Of a DNA stretch of 64,000 nt, positions 13,856-21,343 are shown in pieces. The position numbers and the translations under genes were made by a program. The notes under the pieces are model-generated. The model was not told the origin of the DNA. It saw only the letters and a program-made list of their open reading frames with translations, and ran no database searches. Every line of letters begins with the position of its first letter. Within the stretch, counting starts at the first letter, position 1. Source of the DNA: a virus; the IMG/VR virus record IMGVR_UViG_3300025645_000055, positions 1-64,000 of that record, one strand, 5' to 3'.

Positions 13856-15616
13856 ATGAAATTAAAACAATTATTATTATTCGGAATTTTAACCTTAGTA
13901 ATGGGGTTAACAAATGTTAACGCACAAGACTTTTATCTAAACGCTAATGGTGTCACTTGTATGTGTCCAACGGCAAATATTGGTGATAGTGGTGTTGTTA
14001 ATGGTGTTACCTATACTAAAAGAATCGCAACCGAAATAACCGATGTGAACGCATCTACTACTTGTACGAGTGGTATAACAGATATGTCATATTTGTTTGA
14101 TTCTCATTTTTCTTTTAATGGTGACATTGGAAGTTGGGATGTGAGTGATGTTATAAATATGAGTGGGATGTTTTGGGTTGCAACTGATTTTAACCAAAAT
14201 ATAGGAAGTTGGGATGTAAGTAATGTTATTAATATGGACAATATGTTTCGAGAAACAACTTCATTCAATCAATATTTGGGGGATTGGGATGTAAGTAATG
14301 TGATTAATATGGAGGTTATATTTTATGAATCACAATCTATTAATCAAGATTTTAGTAATTGGCAATTTAATCCTAATGTTAATTTGAATTATTTATTCAG
14401 TAAATCTGGGTTGGATACTGATAATTATGATTCCTTATTACAATCCTTTGTGAATCAGAATCTTTTAAATAAAGAGATGGTTGCTGAAGATTTAACATAT
14501 TGTAATGAAACCCCCAGAAATGAATTACTCAATAATATGGGGTGGATAATTACTGAAGATTTATATCTTCAACCTAATTTAGTAGCACCAATTAATCTAA
14601 ATATTGAACCCAACCCAACGACTTGTGTTGCTACTGGTGTAGACCTTGGCACACCATCCACTACAAATGGGTGTGGTGTTGGTGTTGTGACTAATAACGC
14701 ACCTACTGAGTTCCCAATAGGTGAAACAATAGTTACTTGGACACTTACTGATGGAAATGGTATTACGGATACAGACACACAACTTGTTACAGTTACATTA
14801 TCTGTTGATGTTGCTGAGGTTTGTTATGTGACCAGTGATGATGTTGTGGTAACTAATAATAGAATCTTTCTTTTTAATATCGATGGTCAAAATGTTGACA
14901 ATTACGAAGTATTAAGAGAAACAACAACGGGTGGAGTTTATGAAACAATAGGTTTTATCATACCACCAGCAAATTCATTTTTAGACACTACTTCCAATAA
15001 TAACACTCAAGCATATCGTTACAAAGTTCAAACTTTAGATGTGTGTGGTGCAATGTCAATTGAATCACCTTATCATAAAACAATATTATTACAAAGTAGT
15101 ATTGCAGCAAATCAAACAATAAATCTTAGTTGGACACCATATGTTGGTACTGATTATACCACATATAATATTTTCAAACAGATTAATGGTGGAACGTTTG
15201 AATTATTCACTTCAATAGCTTCAACGAATTTAACATATAATGATATTGATGTGGACATAGCATTAAATGACTATGCATACTTTGTTTCAATTGATGTTGG
15301 TGGTTGTGTCGGAACACCATTTATGTCAGAGTCGATTAAATCAAATCAAGATGGTACATTAATACTTGGTATTAATGATAATGAACAATTGGAAAAATCA
15401 ATTATATTATTTCCAAATCCAACGAGTTCAATAGTTAATATTGAATTACCAGATGATTTAACATTAAATGAAGTTAATATAATAAACAATCTTGGTCAAA
15501 TAGTTGCCCAATATAATAGTAAGTCTTTTAATATCGAAGCATTATCAACTGGATTATATTTTTTAAATATCAATACCAGTAAAGGAAGTTTCGTTAAACG
15601 TTTAATTAAAAACTAA
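13856..15616 (+). CDS. Secreted BspA-like surface protein with T9SS sorting tail
   Basis: 586 aa: a signal peptide (MKLKQLLLFGILTLVMG...NAQ), then about four BspA/DUF285 repeats (GSWDVSNVINM) at ~85-170. Next comes an HYR/fibronectin-like segment (~245-330, WTLTDGNGITDTDTQ) and two Fn3-like units. The C-terminal Por_Secre_tail domain contains LFPNPTSSIVNIEL, GLYFLNINT and SFVKRLIKN. That tail directs export and surface anchoring by the Bacteroidota type IX secretion system, so the phage relies on host T9SS. Likely alters infected-cell adhesion or superinfection; this is inference. Confidence 0.86.
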   Translation: MKLKQLLLFGILTLVMGLTNVNAQDFYLNANGVTCMCPTANIGDSGVVNGVTYTKRIATEITDVNASTTCTSGITDMSYLFDSHFSFNGDIGSWDVSDVINMSGMFWVATDFNQNIGSWDVSNVINMDNMFRETTSFNQYLGDWDVSNVINMEVIFYESQSINQDFSNWQFNPNVNLNYLFSKSGLDTDNYDSLLQSFVNQNLLNKEMVAEDLTYCNETPRNELLNNMGWIITEDLYLQPNLVAPINLNIEPNPTTCVATGVDLGTPSTTNGCGVGVVTNNAPTEFPIGETIVTWTLTDGNGITDTDTQLVTVTLSVDVAEVCYVTSDDVVVTNNRIFLFNIDGQNVDNYEVLRETTTGGVYETIGFIIPPANSFLDTTSNNNTQAYRYKVQTLDVCGAMSIESPYHKTILLQSSIAANQTINLSWTPYVGTDYTTYNIFKQINGGTFELFTSIASTNLTYNDIDVDIALNDYAYFVSIDVGGCVGTPFMSESIKSNQDGTLILGINDNEQLEKSIILFPNPTSSIVNIELPDDLTLNEVNIINNLGQIVAQYNSKSFNIEALSTGLYFLNINTSKGSFVKRLIKN

Positions 15617-15623
15617 AAACATT

Positions 15624-16391
15624 ATGAAAATATTAAAACCTTTTGAGGTTGTAGAAACAAAAACAAAATATGCTATCATATTTGGGTGGTTATTATTGTT
15701 ATTTGGAAGTTGGTTATGGTATGGTTTATCAGAAACCCATATGTTCCCAACACTTCCACAAGTTGGTGATGGATTTGTGGGTCTGTGGAATGAAGGGTTA
15801 GTAACCCACATATTTAGTTCACTAGCACTTTGTGGTAAAGCAGTGGTATTAGCAATCATAGTTGCATTATCATTTGTTTATTTATCACCATTACCATTAA
15901 TTCAACCAATAGCACATATGTTATCTAAATTTAGATATCTACCACTTACTGGTGTTGCTTTTTATATTACAATGGTTATTTCTGGTGGACGAAGTATTCA
16001 AGTATGGATACTTGTGGTATTTATGACAACATATTTAACCACCTCACTTTTATCGATGTTAAAAGACATTAAAGAAGAAGAATTTGACCACGCTAGAGCA
16101 CTTGGGTGTAACAGATGGGAAATACTTTGGGAAGTAGTTGTTAAAGGTAGATTAGATTATGTAATCGAAATGGTTAGACAAAACCTTGCTATCGTATGGA
16201 TGATGCTTGTTACAGTAGAAAGTATTATGGCATCGGCTGGTGGACTTGGATTTCTTATTAAGAATTCAGATAAGTTCATGAATCACGGTAGAATCATTGC
16301 ATTACAAATAGTAATATTAGGTGTAGGACTTAGTATGGATTATTTTCTTACAACAACAAGAAGATTATTATTTAGATATTCAAAAATATAA
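15624..16391 (+). CDS. ABC transporter permease (NitT/TauT type)
   Basis: 255 aa with about six membrane segments and the conserved EAA loop (EEFDHARALGCNRWEILWEV). Family members form the inner-membrane channel for importers of anions, sulfonates or vitamins. Starts 7 nt after the surface-protein gene and precedes the ATPase at 16.9 kb; together with the SBP-OmpA protein it would make a full importer. Confidence 0.9.
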   Translation: MKILKPFEVVETKTKYAIIFGWLLLLFGSWLWYGLSETHMFPTLPQVGDGFVGLWNEGLVTHIFSSLALCGKAVVLAIIVALSFVYLSPLPLIQPIAHMLSKFRYLPLTGVAFYITMVISGGRSIQVWILVVFMTTYLTTSLLSMLKDIKEEEFDHARALGCNRWEILWEVVVKGRLDYVIEMVRQNLAIVWMMLVTVESIMASAGGLGFLIKNSDKFMNHGRIIALQIVILGVGLSMDYFLTTTRRLLFRYSKI

Positions 16392-16394
16392 ATT

Positions 16395-16556
16395 ATGACT
16401 AAAAAAAACCATTTCGGGTTTTGGTTAATAATATTAGGTCTAATACATTTGATGTTAACATTAATATTTGAAGGACAATTTGGTATTGATATGGCGTGGT
16501 ATTGGTTTATCATTAGTTTAACAACGATATTCATTGGAATATATTTATACGAATAA
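16395..16556 (+). CDS. Small two-helix membrane protein, 53 aa
   Basis: MTKKNHFGFW then two hydrophobic helices (LIILGLIHLMLTLIF and WFIISLTTIFIGIYLY). Starts 3 nt after the permease stop and so is likely co-translated; possibly an accessory subunit. Confidence 0.6.
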   Translation: MTKKNHFGFWLIILGLIHLMLTLIFEGQFGIDMAWYWFIISLTTIFIGIYLYE

Positions 16557-16558
16557 TT

Positions 16559-16864
16559 ATGAAGTTTACAAGAGAACAATTTGACGAATTAGGACCCCTT
16601 CATGTAGATGATTTTCCTATTGATAGTTCCAACCAAGATATAATGTTTAATCTATTCAATAGTCTAGATGAATATCTTCAAGGAATGGCACTTCAACACG
16701 GTTTTAGTGATAGTGTTTTTAGAGACGATTTATTTGAGTGTTTATGTGATAAACTATTAGGTATGACTTGTGAAGAATACTATAAGAGTGATATTGGTAA
16801 GGATTATTTTGATAATGGTGAAACAATAGAACTTGATTTTACCATTATCAAGGGGTGGATATAA
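16559..16864 (+). CDS. Hypothetical protein, 101 aa
   Basis: Acidic soluble protein (MKFTREQFDELG...) between permease and ATPase genes, starting 2 nt after the small membrane protein. No family recognised. Confidence 0.6.
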   Translation: MKFTREQFDELGPLHVDDFPIDSSNQDIMFNLFNSLDEYLQGMALQHGFSDSVFRDDLFECLCDKLLGMTCEEYYKSDIGKDYFDNGETIELDFTIIKGWI

Positions 16865-16892
16865 AATATTAATAATATAAATAATTAAAAAC

Positions 16893-17723
16893 ATGCAATA
16901 CGAATTAAAAGACACTATATTATATTTAGACAAAGTTGAGTTAGGATATGGTAGTGGTAAAAATTATAAAACAGTCCTTAAGGATGTTAATATAGTTGAA
17001 AAAGATGTGGTTAGAGATGGTCATGTAACGGGTCAAGTGATTGCCGTTGTTGGAAGAAGTGGTAGGGGAAAGTCTACCCTATTTAAAGCCATGACTGGTC
17101 TTGTAAAACCTCATAGTGGGGAAGCATTGATTACTGAGTTGGATAGTCCAGAGGGTGATGATGCAAAGAATGTAGAAGAGGGTGATGTAGGTTTTGTAGA
17201 CCAGAAATATACCTTATTCAGACATAAGACAGTTGAACAAATATTTCGCTACGCACTTAGAAAAAGTGGATTAACCAAGGTTGAGAAAACTGAAAAGGTT
17301 AATCGATATTTAGGTGAGTGGGGATTAGAAAAACAACGTAAGCAATACCCGATTGAATTATCTGGTGGGCAAAGACAACGTACTGCAATCATTGAACAAA
17401 TTCTTTCATCTGGACACTTTATGGTATTAGATGAACCGTTCTCTGGATTGGATGTTGGAAACATTAGAGATGTAAAAAGGTCTATCGAATTAATTAAGAA
17501 AGACCACGAATTAAACACTATCATCTTCTCAACACATGAGTTAAGACTTGCAGTTGAATTGGCAGATAGTATATATGTAGTTGGTTACCCAGAGGGAACA
17601 ACTGATTATGCGACAATCGTTAAACATTACGATTTAAAAGAAATGGGAATAGCTTGGACAGAGTATGGTCAAGCCCACATTGATTTAGTTGCAGATATTG
17701 ATAATACAATGATGAATTCATAA
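16893..17723 (+). CDS. ABC transporter ATPase
   Basis: 276 aa with Walker A VVGRSGRGKST, Q-loop FVDQKYTLF, signature LSGGQRQR, Walker B FMVLDEPFSGLD and H-loop FSTHE. It pairs with the NitT/TauT-type permease 0.5 kb upstream. All catalytic motifs are intact, so the importer is probably functional. Confidence 0.92.
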   Translation: MQYELKDTILYLDKVELGYGSGKNYKTVLKDVNIVEKDVVRDGHVTGQVIAVVGRSGRGKSTLFKAMTGLVKPHSGEALITELDSPEGDDAKNVEEGDVGFVDQKYTLFRHKTVEQIFRYALRKSGLTKVEKTEKVNRYLGEWGLEKQRKQYPIELSGGQRQRTAIIEQILSSGHFMVLDEPFSGLDVGNIRDVKRSIELIKKDHELNTIIFSTHELRLAVELADSIYVVGYPEGTTDYATIVKHYDLKEMGIAWTEYGQAHIDLVADIDNTMMNS

Positions 17724-18440
17724 ATGGCAAGAGAAACCTTACTTAGTGGAAAAGCATATGATAATTGTGAAATGCAATCTATCAATGGTGATTTTTTAGC
17801 TTTTACCAGCTTCAAAAGAATGAATTGGTATGTTAGTAGAGGTTTAGCCGAAGTTATTGATGACAACAAGTATCAATTAAATTTTGTGACCAATGGGGAT
17901 TTCGGTGATAAGAGTGATTACTATCGATTAAAACTAGAGAATAAATGTGTTATATGTGGTGATGAAGATAATTTAACTAAGCACCACATCGTACCATATC
18001 AATTTAGAAAGTTTATTCCAATGAAATATAAAAAGGGGTTATCCCGTGATGTGGTTTGTATATGCCATGGTTGTCATAAAGATTATGAAACAATAGCAGA
18101 CATCTTTAAGGAAGAACTACTAATCAAGTATGATTTGGTTGATGACTTAAATATTAGTAACACCCTTGGTAAGTATTTTAATACACTTAAGAATTATAGT
18201 CACTATCAAACTAAAGAAACAATAGAACGTTTATCTAGTTTTATAACAACACATGTTGGTAGACCAATTGATGAAGTACTTAAAGATGATTGGTTAGAAA
18301 CAGTCGATACTTCTAAAAAATTGGTTGATTTAGTTAATGTTGATGACTTTATTATTTTATGGAGAAACCATTTTATAGAAACAACAGAACCAAAGTACTT
18401 ACCAGAAGAATGGGTTAAGGACATAAATAGAGTAATATAA
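17724..18440 (+). CDS. HNH-type zinc-motif protein
   Basis: 238 aa. The central region CVICGDEDNLTKHHIVP ... CHGCHKDY has the two Cys pairs and the HH of HNH nucleases (~76-125). The C-terminal ~100 residues are helical and unassigned. Starts immediately after the ATPase stop. Could be a free-standing HNH endonuclease or a degenerate zinc-binding protein. Confidence 0.72.
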   Translation: MARETLLSGKAYDNCEMQSINGDFLAFTSFKRMNWYVSRGLAEVIDDNKYQLNFVTNGDFGDKSDYYRLKLENKCVICGDEDNLTKHHIVPYQFRKFIPMKYKKGLSRDVVCICHGCHKDYETIADIFKEELLIKYDLVDDLNISNTLGKYFNTLKNYSHYQTKETIERLSSFITTHVGRPIDEVLKDDWLETVDTSKKLVDLVNVDDFIILWRNHFIETTEPKYLPEEWVKDINRVI

Positions 18441-18619
18441 TGGCAGAAAGAAAAACAAAGTGTGATGTGTGTGATAGTACTAAATTTATAATTCAACATA
18501 CTATACCCCAAAAAATGTTAGTCAAACAATTACAAATGGTACAAGCTAAATGTATATGTGGTAATATTTTTGAGTTCGTAAGACGCACACCTGGAGTGGG
18601 TAGAGGCAGAATTCTATAA
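18440..18619 (+). CDS. Small zinc-ribbon protein, 59 aa
   Basis: MAERKTKCDVCDS ... CICGN, two Cys pairs about 28 residues apart, then a basic tail RRTPGVGRGR. Its ATG shares the last A of the previous TAA. Confidence 0.6.
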   Translation: MAERKTKCDVCDSTKFIIQHTIPQKMLVKQLQMVQAKCICGNIFEFVRRTPGVGRGRIL

Positions 18620-18646
18620 ATTTTTTAAAAGTTTTTCCAAAAAGAC

Positions 18647-18677
18647 TTGCTTTTTATAAAAAGTTGTCTTATATTTG
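18647..18677 (+). promoter_or_regulatory. Promoter of 83-nt tRNA-like RNA
   Basis: TTG 18647-18649, N20, TATATTTG 18670-18677. Confidence 0.78.
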
Positions 18678-18694
18678 TACCATAATAATTACAA

Positions 18695-18777
18695 TGACTT
18701 GTAGTCGGGGGCTTCTAATCAAACGGGAGTTATACGTAATCATACTGGAAATGGAAGTGTAAGTCTTCCCAGGTCAA
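18695..18777 (+). ncRNA. Divergent tRNA-like RNA, 83 nt
   Basis: End helix TGACTTG (18695-18701)/CAGGTCA (18770-18776), immediately preceded by a T-arm-shaped hairpin GGAAG-TGTAAGT-CTTCC. The T-loop lacks the TTC motif. A promoter ends 18 bp upstream. No anticodon can be assigned. Confidence 0.45.
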
Positions 18778-18813
18778 CAAAAAAAAATAAATTAAAAGTT
18801 TTTTAAATAAAAC

Positions 18814-18844
18814 TTGCTTTATTAAAATAATAGTTCTATATTTG
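18814..18844 (+). promoter_or_regulatory. Promoter, first of tandem pair
   Basis: TTG 18814-18816, N20, TATATTTG 18837-18844. The ~50 bp around it are nearly repeated at 18880-18935. It would produce a very short RNA with the hairpin GTTGT/ACAAC. Confidence 0.72.
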
Positions 18845-18846
18845 CA

Positions 18847-18869
18847 CTGTTGTTAATTTGAAAGACAAC
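18847..18869 (+). ncRNA. Possible very short hairpin RNA
   Basis: GTTGT-TAATTTGAAAG-ACAAC directly at the start of transcription from the 18.84 kb promoter, followed by an A-run. May be a leader rather than a product. Confidence 0.3.
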
Positions 18870-18904
18870 GAAAAAAAATATATTAAAAGTTTTTTAAAAA
18901 AAAC

Positions 18905-18935
18905 TTGCTTTATTAAAATAATAGTCTTATATTTG
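18905..18935 (+). promoter_or_regulatory. Promoter of long structured RNA
   Basis: TTG 18905-18907, N20, TATATTTG 18928-18935. Near-duplicate of the promoter 91 bp upstream. Confidence 0.78.
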
Positions 18936-18941
18936 CAGAGT

Positions 18942-19434
18942 CGTTTAGAAATAGATGACACGTTCATTAAAATATTGAAAATATGGGGTGCTTATACTCC
19001 AGTCTTCGGACAAGGATAGACCAGCAATGGTTTAAAGTAGTAGATTTAGTGTCTATTGCGTTGCATTAACCCTTCGGGGTTAGACAATCCACGTAAGCAT
19101 GATTACCAAACCGTATCAAGGGCATCTGCTGAGATACGAAACCCACAACTTATGGGGATTGAGTAGAAATACAATAGTAAGGTAGTTAGAATCAGATATC
19201 CTAAAAGGGGGTATTGTTTGACTAAACGGTGTAAAAGCTATTGGTTGGATTCATTAAGAAATTTTATGGGACTTATCTTCGGGTAATAAGTGAAATGATT
19301 AACATGATGGTAAAACATTATATCGAGGCGTTGTATTCTTAACCACTCAAAAGGTGGCACGAATGTCAACCAGCAGACACGTCTTGAAACTTAGAGTGAG
19401 GCTTATACCAGAGTTAAATGGTGCATTTTTTTTT
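18942..19434 (+). ncRNA. Long structured non-coding RNA, ~490 nt
   Basis: No supported ORF. Perfect hairpins include TAACCC-TTCG-GGGTTA (19067-19082), CGTATC/GATACG (19112-19138), CCCA/TGGG (19142-19156) and ACTTAT/ATAAGT (19271-19291). It starts at a strong promoter and ends at a T-run (19426-19434). Position beside a phage tRNA array recalls the GOLLD and ROOL RNAs, but I see no sequence match to either. Confidence 0.6.
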
Positions 19435-19440
19435 GATAAA

Positions 19441-19762
19441 AATAAAAAGAGAAAGTTCTGTTGGACTAGAACTGAAAATTAAGTTATGCCGTTGAAATAT
19501 ATGGCTGGTTGATTCCTCTCAAGGGATGAGATTAAATTTGATGAGTACATGTCATAAGGAACGGGGTCGCACTCGTTTATTCTCGCAAGGAACCTGGGCA
19601 AAGAAAGCTAGATTATATAAGTTCTATGTAGCAGAGTTATGGTCACTCTAAGACCAACTTAATGTTATCTACTTGAAGGAAACTGATAGTGTGTGAAAAA
19701 GCTGAAAGGCATATAAATGATAACGGGGGCAACCCACTTGCTGAACACTCAAGCATAAATCT
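19441..19762 (+). ncRNA. Structured RNA stretch upstream of mini tRNA-like RNA
   Basis: No ORF with a plausible start. Hairpins AGTTCT/AGAACT (19454-19473) and GGTC/GACC (19641-19655), plus ATGCC/GGCAT pairing across ~200 nt. May be an independent RNA or the 5' domain of the mini tRNA-like RNA that follows directly. Confidence 0.4.
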
Positions 19763-19821
19763 GGGCGTACTACTTCAACTTGTTGGAGGGAGTGCAATAG
19801 GTTCAAATCCTTTTACGCCCA
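19763..19821 (+). ncRNA. D-armless mini tRNA-like RNA, copy 1 (59 nt)
   Basis: Acceptor GGGCGTA/TACGCCC with discriminator A, one hairpin CTTCA-ACTTGT-TGGAG and a T-arm AGG-TTCAAAT-CCT. No D-arm. A second copy at 20409 has the same length and plan but a different hairpin sequence with compensating changes. Confidence 0.65.
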
Positions 19822-20016
19822 CTAAATTATATTTCGAGAGTACTAGATAACAAATTCCAGTCGATGTACTCGTTAAGAACCTATCCGCAAGATAGGAATA
19901 TACCCAAGAGTAATGGATTGTGAGGGAATTGTATAATTTAAACTAAGAATCTCATCATATGGATGAATATAAGCTTTGTAATGAAGATTATTTTAAATAA
20001 GTTGAGGTTTTTAAAC
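19822..20016 (+). ncRNA. Structured spacer RNA
   Basis: No ORF. Hairpin CCTATC-CGCAA-GATAGG (~19880-19896) and a long-range GAGAGTAC/GTACTCG helix. Lies between the mini tRNA-like RNA and the next aberrant tRNA. Confidence 0.35.
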
Positions 20017-20085
20017 GGGGATTTCGTCTAAGACAAAGGCAGCACCACACCAGGTGTTAATGAAGTATCGAACCTTCAATCCCCA
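20017..20085 (+). ncRNA. Aberrant tRNA, six-base anticodon loop, copy 1 (69 nt)
   Basis: Acceptor GGGGATT/AATCCCC, D-arm GTCT..AGGC, anticodon arm GCACC/GGTGT with six-base loop ACACCA and T-stem GAAG/CTTC with eight-base loop TATCGAAC. No T33. Paralog at 20165. Confidence 0.55.
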
Positions 20086-20164
20086 CAAATATAGTTGGTT
20101 GGACTATAATAGGATTATGGTACCCCTTTGAAGGGTTTAATGTTAGAAACTTAATTTTATAAAC

Positions 20165-20233
20165 TGCGAGTTTCGTCTAAGCTAAGACGCTATCCCACCA
20201 GATAGAAATGAAGTATCGAATCTTCGACTTGCA
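20165..20233 (+). ncRNA. Aberrant tRNA, six-base anticodon loop, copy 2 (69 nt)
   Basis: Acceptor TGCGAGT/ACTTGCA, D-arm GTCT/AGAC, anticodon arm CTATC/GATAG with loop CCACCA, T-loop TATCGAAT. Same length and plan as the copy at 20017, with every stem pair in the anticodon arm changed compensatorily. Confidence 0.55.
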
Positions 20234-20237
20234 CAAA

Positions 20238-20406
20238 TTTTGAAGTGGTGAAAGGAAGACACCCTACGGAATATAAAACTGTCCTTTGAGAATGGTGTGT
20301 GGAGCAACTGTGATTAGTACCTCCAACAGTAAAGTAGAGTCTAACCGACTAATAATCAAAAAGTCGGAACAATTAGAATAGTTAGTTTCATGGCTAACCT
20401 TCAAAA
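20238..20406 (+). ncRNA. Structured RNA closed by 8-bp helix
   Basis: TTTTGAAG (20238-20245) pairs with CTTCAAAA (20399-20406). Inside are CCGACT/AGTCGG (20345-20367) and GTTAG/CTAAC (20381-20398). It abuts the second mini tRNA-like RNA. Confidence 0.5.
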
Positions 20407-20408
20407 AT

Positions 20409-20467
20409 GGGCGTACTATCACAAGTTATTGTGAGAAGTGTGTTAGGTTTAAATCCTTTTACGCCCA
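20409..20467 (+). ncRNA. D-armless mini tRNA-like RNA, copy 2 (59 nt)
   Basis: GGGCGTA/TACGCCC, hairpin TCACA-AGTTAT-TGTGA, T-arm AGG-TTTAAAT-CCT, discriminator A. Same length as copy 1; the hairpin stem differs at most pairs while keeping complementarity. Confidence 0.65.
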
Positions 20468-20497
20468 CTATAGTTTCGAAAACTTAAATTGAGAAAC

Positions 20498-20572
20498 CGA
20501 GAGGTAGCTCAGTTTGCTCAGAGCGTCACCCATTGGGGGTGGAGGTCGTTGGTTCGAATCCAACCCTCTCGA
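20498..20572 (+). tRNA. tRNA, Pro(TGG) or Gln(TTG)
   Basis: Canonical acceptor CGAGAGG/CCTCTCG, D-arm GCTC/GAGC and T-arm GTTGG-TTCGAAT-CCAAC. The anticodon arm is TCACC/GGTGG around CATTGGG: strict pairing puts TTG at 34-36 but leaves A at 33, while a one-base slip gives T33 and TGG. Confidence 0.75.
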
Positions 20573-20661
20573 CAAAAATTAAAATAAATTAACAAAAAAC
20601 GTAACTTTAATATAGTTACACATATTTAATAGAAAGGGATAAACCCTAAACAATAGAAATT

Positions 20662-20766
20662 ATGATGAATTATACGACAACATATCAAAAGCAGTATCCG
20701 CAAGGGGGGAAACCTAGTGGGCTGGACTTGTCGTGTATTTACTCTAAAGGTAAAACAGGTGTGTAA
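20662..20766 (+). CDS. Possible small protein, 34 aa
   Basis: MMNYTTTYQKQYPQGGKPSG... starts after AATAGAAATT, a typical leader here, and ends before a terminator. Lies in an RNA-rich stretch, so could be chance. Confidence 0.35.
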   Translation: MMNYTTTYQKQYPQGGKPSGLDLSCIYSKGKTGV

Positions 20767-20793
20767 ATAAATCAATTACATAACTTAAACGGT

Positions 20794-20829
20794 AAGCTCA
20801 GCTATAAAGAAATTTAGTTGGGCTTTTTT
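20794..20829 (+). terminator. Terminator with competing hairpin
   Basis: AAGCTCAGC (20794-20802) pairs with GTTGGGCTT followed by six T. TTGGGC can alternatively pair with GCCCAA just downstream, an arrangement that could switch. Confidence 0.6.
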
Positions 20830-20845
20830 CATGCCCAAATTTCAA

Positions 20846-20940
20846 CGGGTAATGTGCGAGTGGTTTAAGCAATCGGTCTTGGAAGCCGATGACAATTTCA
20901 AGAAGGTTATTGTCCGTAGGTTCGAATCCTACTTACCCGA
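20846..20940 (+). tRNA. Class II tRNA (long variable arm), apparent TGG anticodon
   Basis: Acceptor CGGGTAA/TTACCCG, D-arm GCGAGTGGTTTAAGC as in Ser tRNAs, variable arm GACAATTTCAAGAAGGTTATTG, T-arm GTAGG-TTCGAAT-CCTAC, discriminator A. The loop CTTGGAA on TCGGT/GCCGA reads TGG by strict geometry; GGA (Ser) would need a one-base shift. Confidence 0.75.
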
Positions 20941-20948
20941 CTAAACAT

Positions 20949-21021
20949 CGGGATGTATATCAATTGGTAGATTACGTGCTTTGGGAGTACGAGGTTGCTG
21001 GTTCGAGTCCAGTCATCCCGA
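20949..21021 (+). tRNA. tRNA-Pro(TGG)
   Basis: Acceptor CGGGATG/CATCCCG, anticodon loop TTTGGGA on CGTGC/GTACG, T-loop TTCGAGT. Canonical. Confidence 0.93.
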
Positions 21022-21060
21022 CAGAATGAAAGTTCATTGACATGTTGGTTAAGTAAAATA

Positions 21061-21111
21061 TAGAAGTCTAGGGAGCCATTGCTCTTAAAACGTCCAACCT
21101 AGAAACTTCTA
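21061..21111 (+). repeat. Stem-loop spacer between Pro and Gln tRNAs
   Basis: TAGAAGT (21061-21067)/ACTTCTA (21105-21111) closes an inner helix CTAGG/CCTAG. No T-arm. Confidence 0.55.
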
Positions 21112-21117
21112 TAATAT

Positions 21118-21190
21118 TGGGATATGGTGTAATTGGTAACACGTCTGTTTTTGGTGCAGAAGAGTATGGGTTCGAGACCCGTTGTCCCAA
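21118..21190 (+). tRNA. tRNA-Gln(TTG), copy 1
   Basis: Acceptor TGGGATA/TGTCCCA, anticodon loop TTTTGGT on TCTGT/GCAGA, T-loop TTCGAGA, discriminator A. Confidence 0.9.
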
Positions 21191-21197
21191 CTAATAT

Positions 21198-21270
21198 TGC
21201 CCTATGGTATAACGGTTAATACGTCTGGTTTTGAACCAGAAGATTGGGGGTTCGAATCCGTCTAGGGTAA
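21198..21270 (+). tRNA. tRNA-Gln(TTG), copy 2
   Basis: Acceptor TGCCCTA/TAGGGTA, anticodon loop TTTTGAA on TCTGG/CCAGA, T-loop TTCGAAT with one T-stem mismatch. Confidence 0.88.
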
Positions 21271-21296
21271 CAATAAAGATATTTGGGAGACTGTTA

Positions 21297-21337
21297 TTAA
21301 TTCATAGAACCTATTGCGAGTGGTATCATAGAATTAA
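21297..21337 (+). repeat. Stem-loop spacer between Gln tRNAs
   Basis: TTAATTC (21297-21303)/GAATTAA (21331-21337) closes a short loop containing ACC/GGT pairing. Confidence 0.45.
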
Positions 21338-21343
21338 AATTAT

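Noticed and set aside
18942-19434. RNase P RNA or tmRNA as identity of the long RNA
   Set aside because: No P4 blocks or tmRNA ends are present; the clear RNase P RNA is at 31975.
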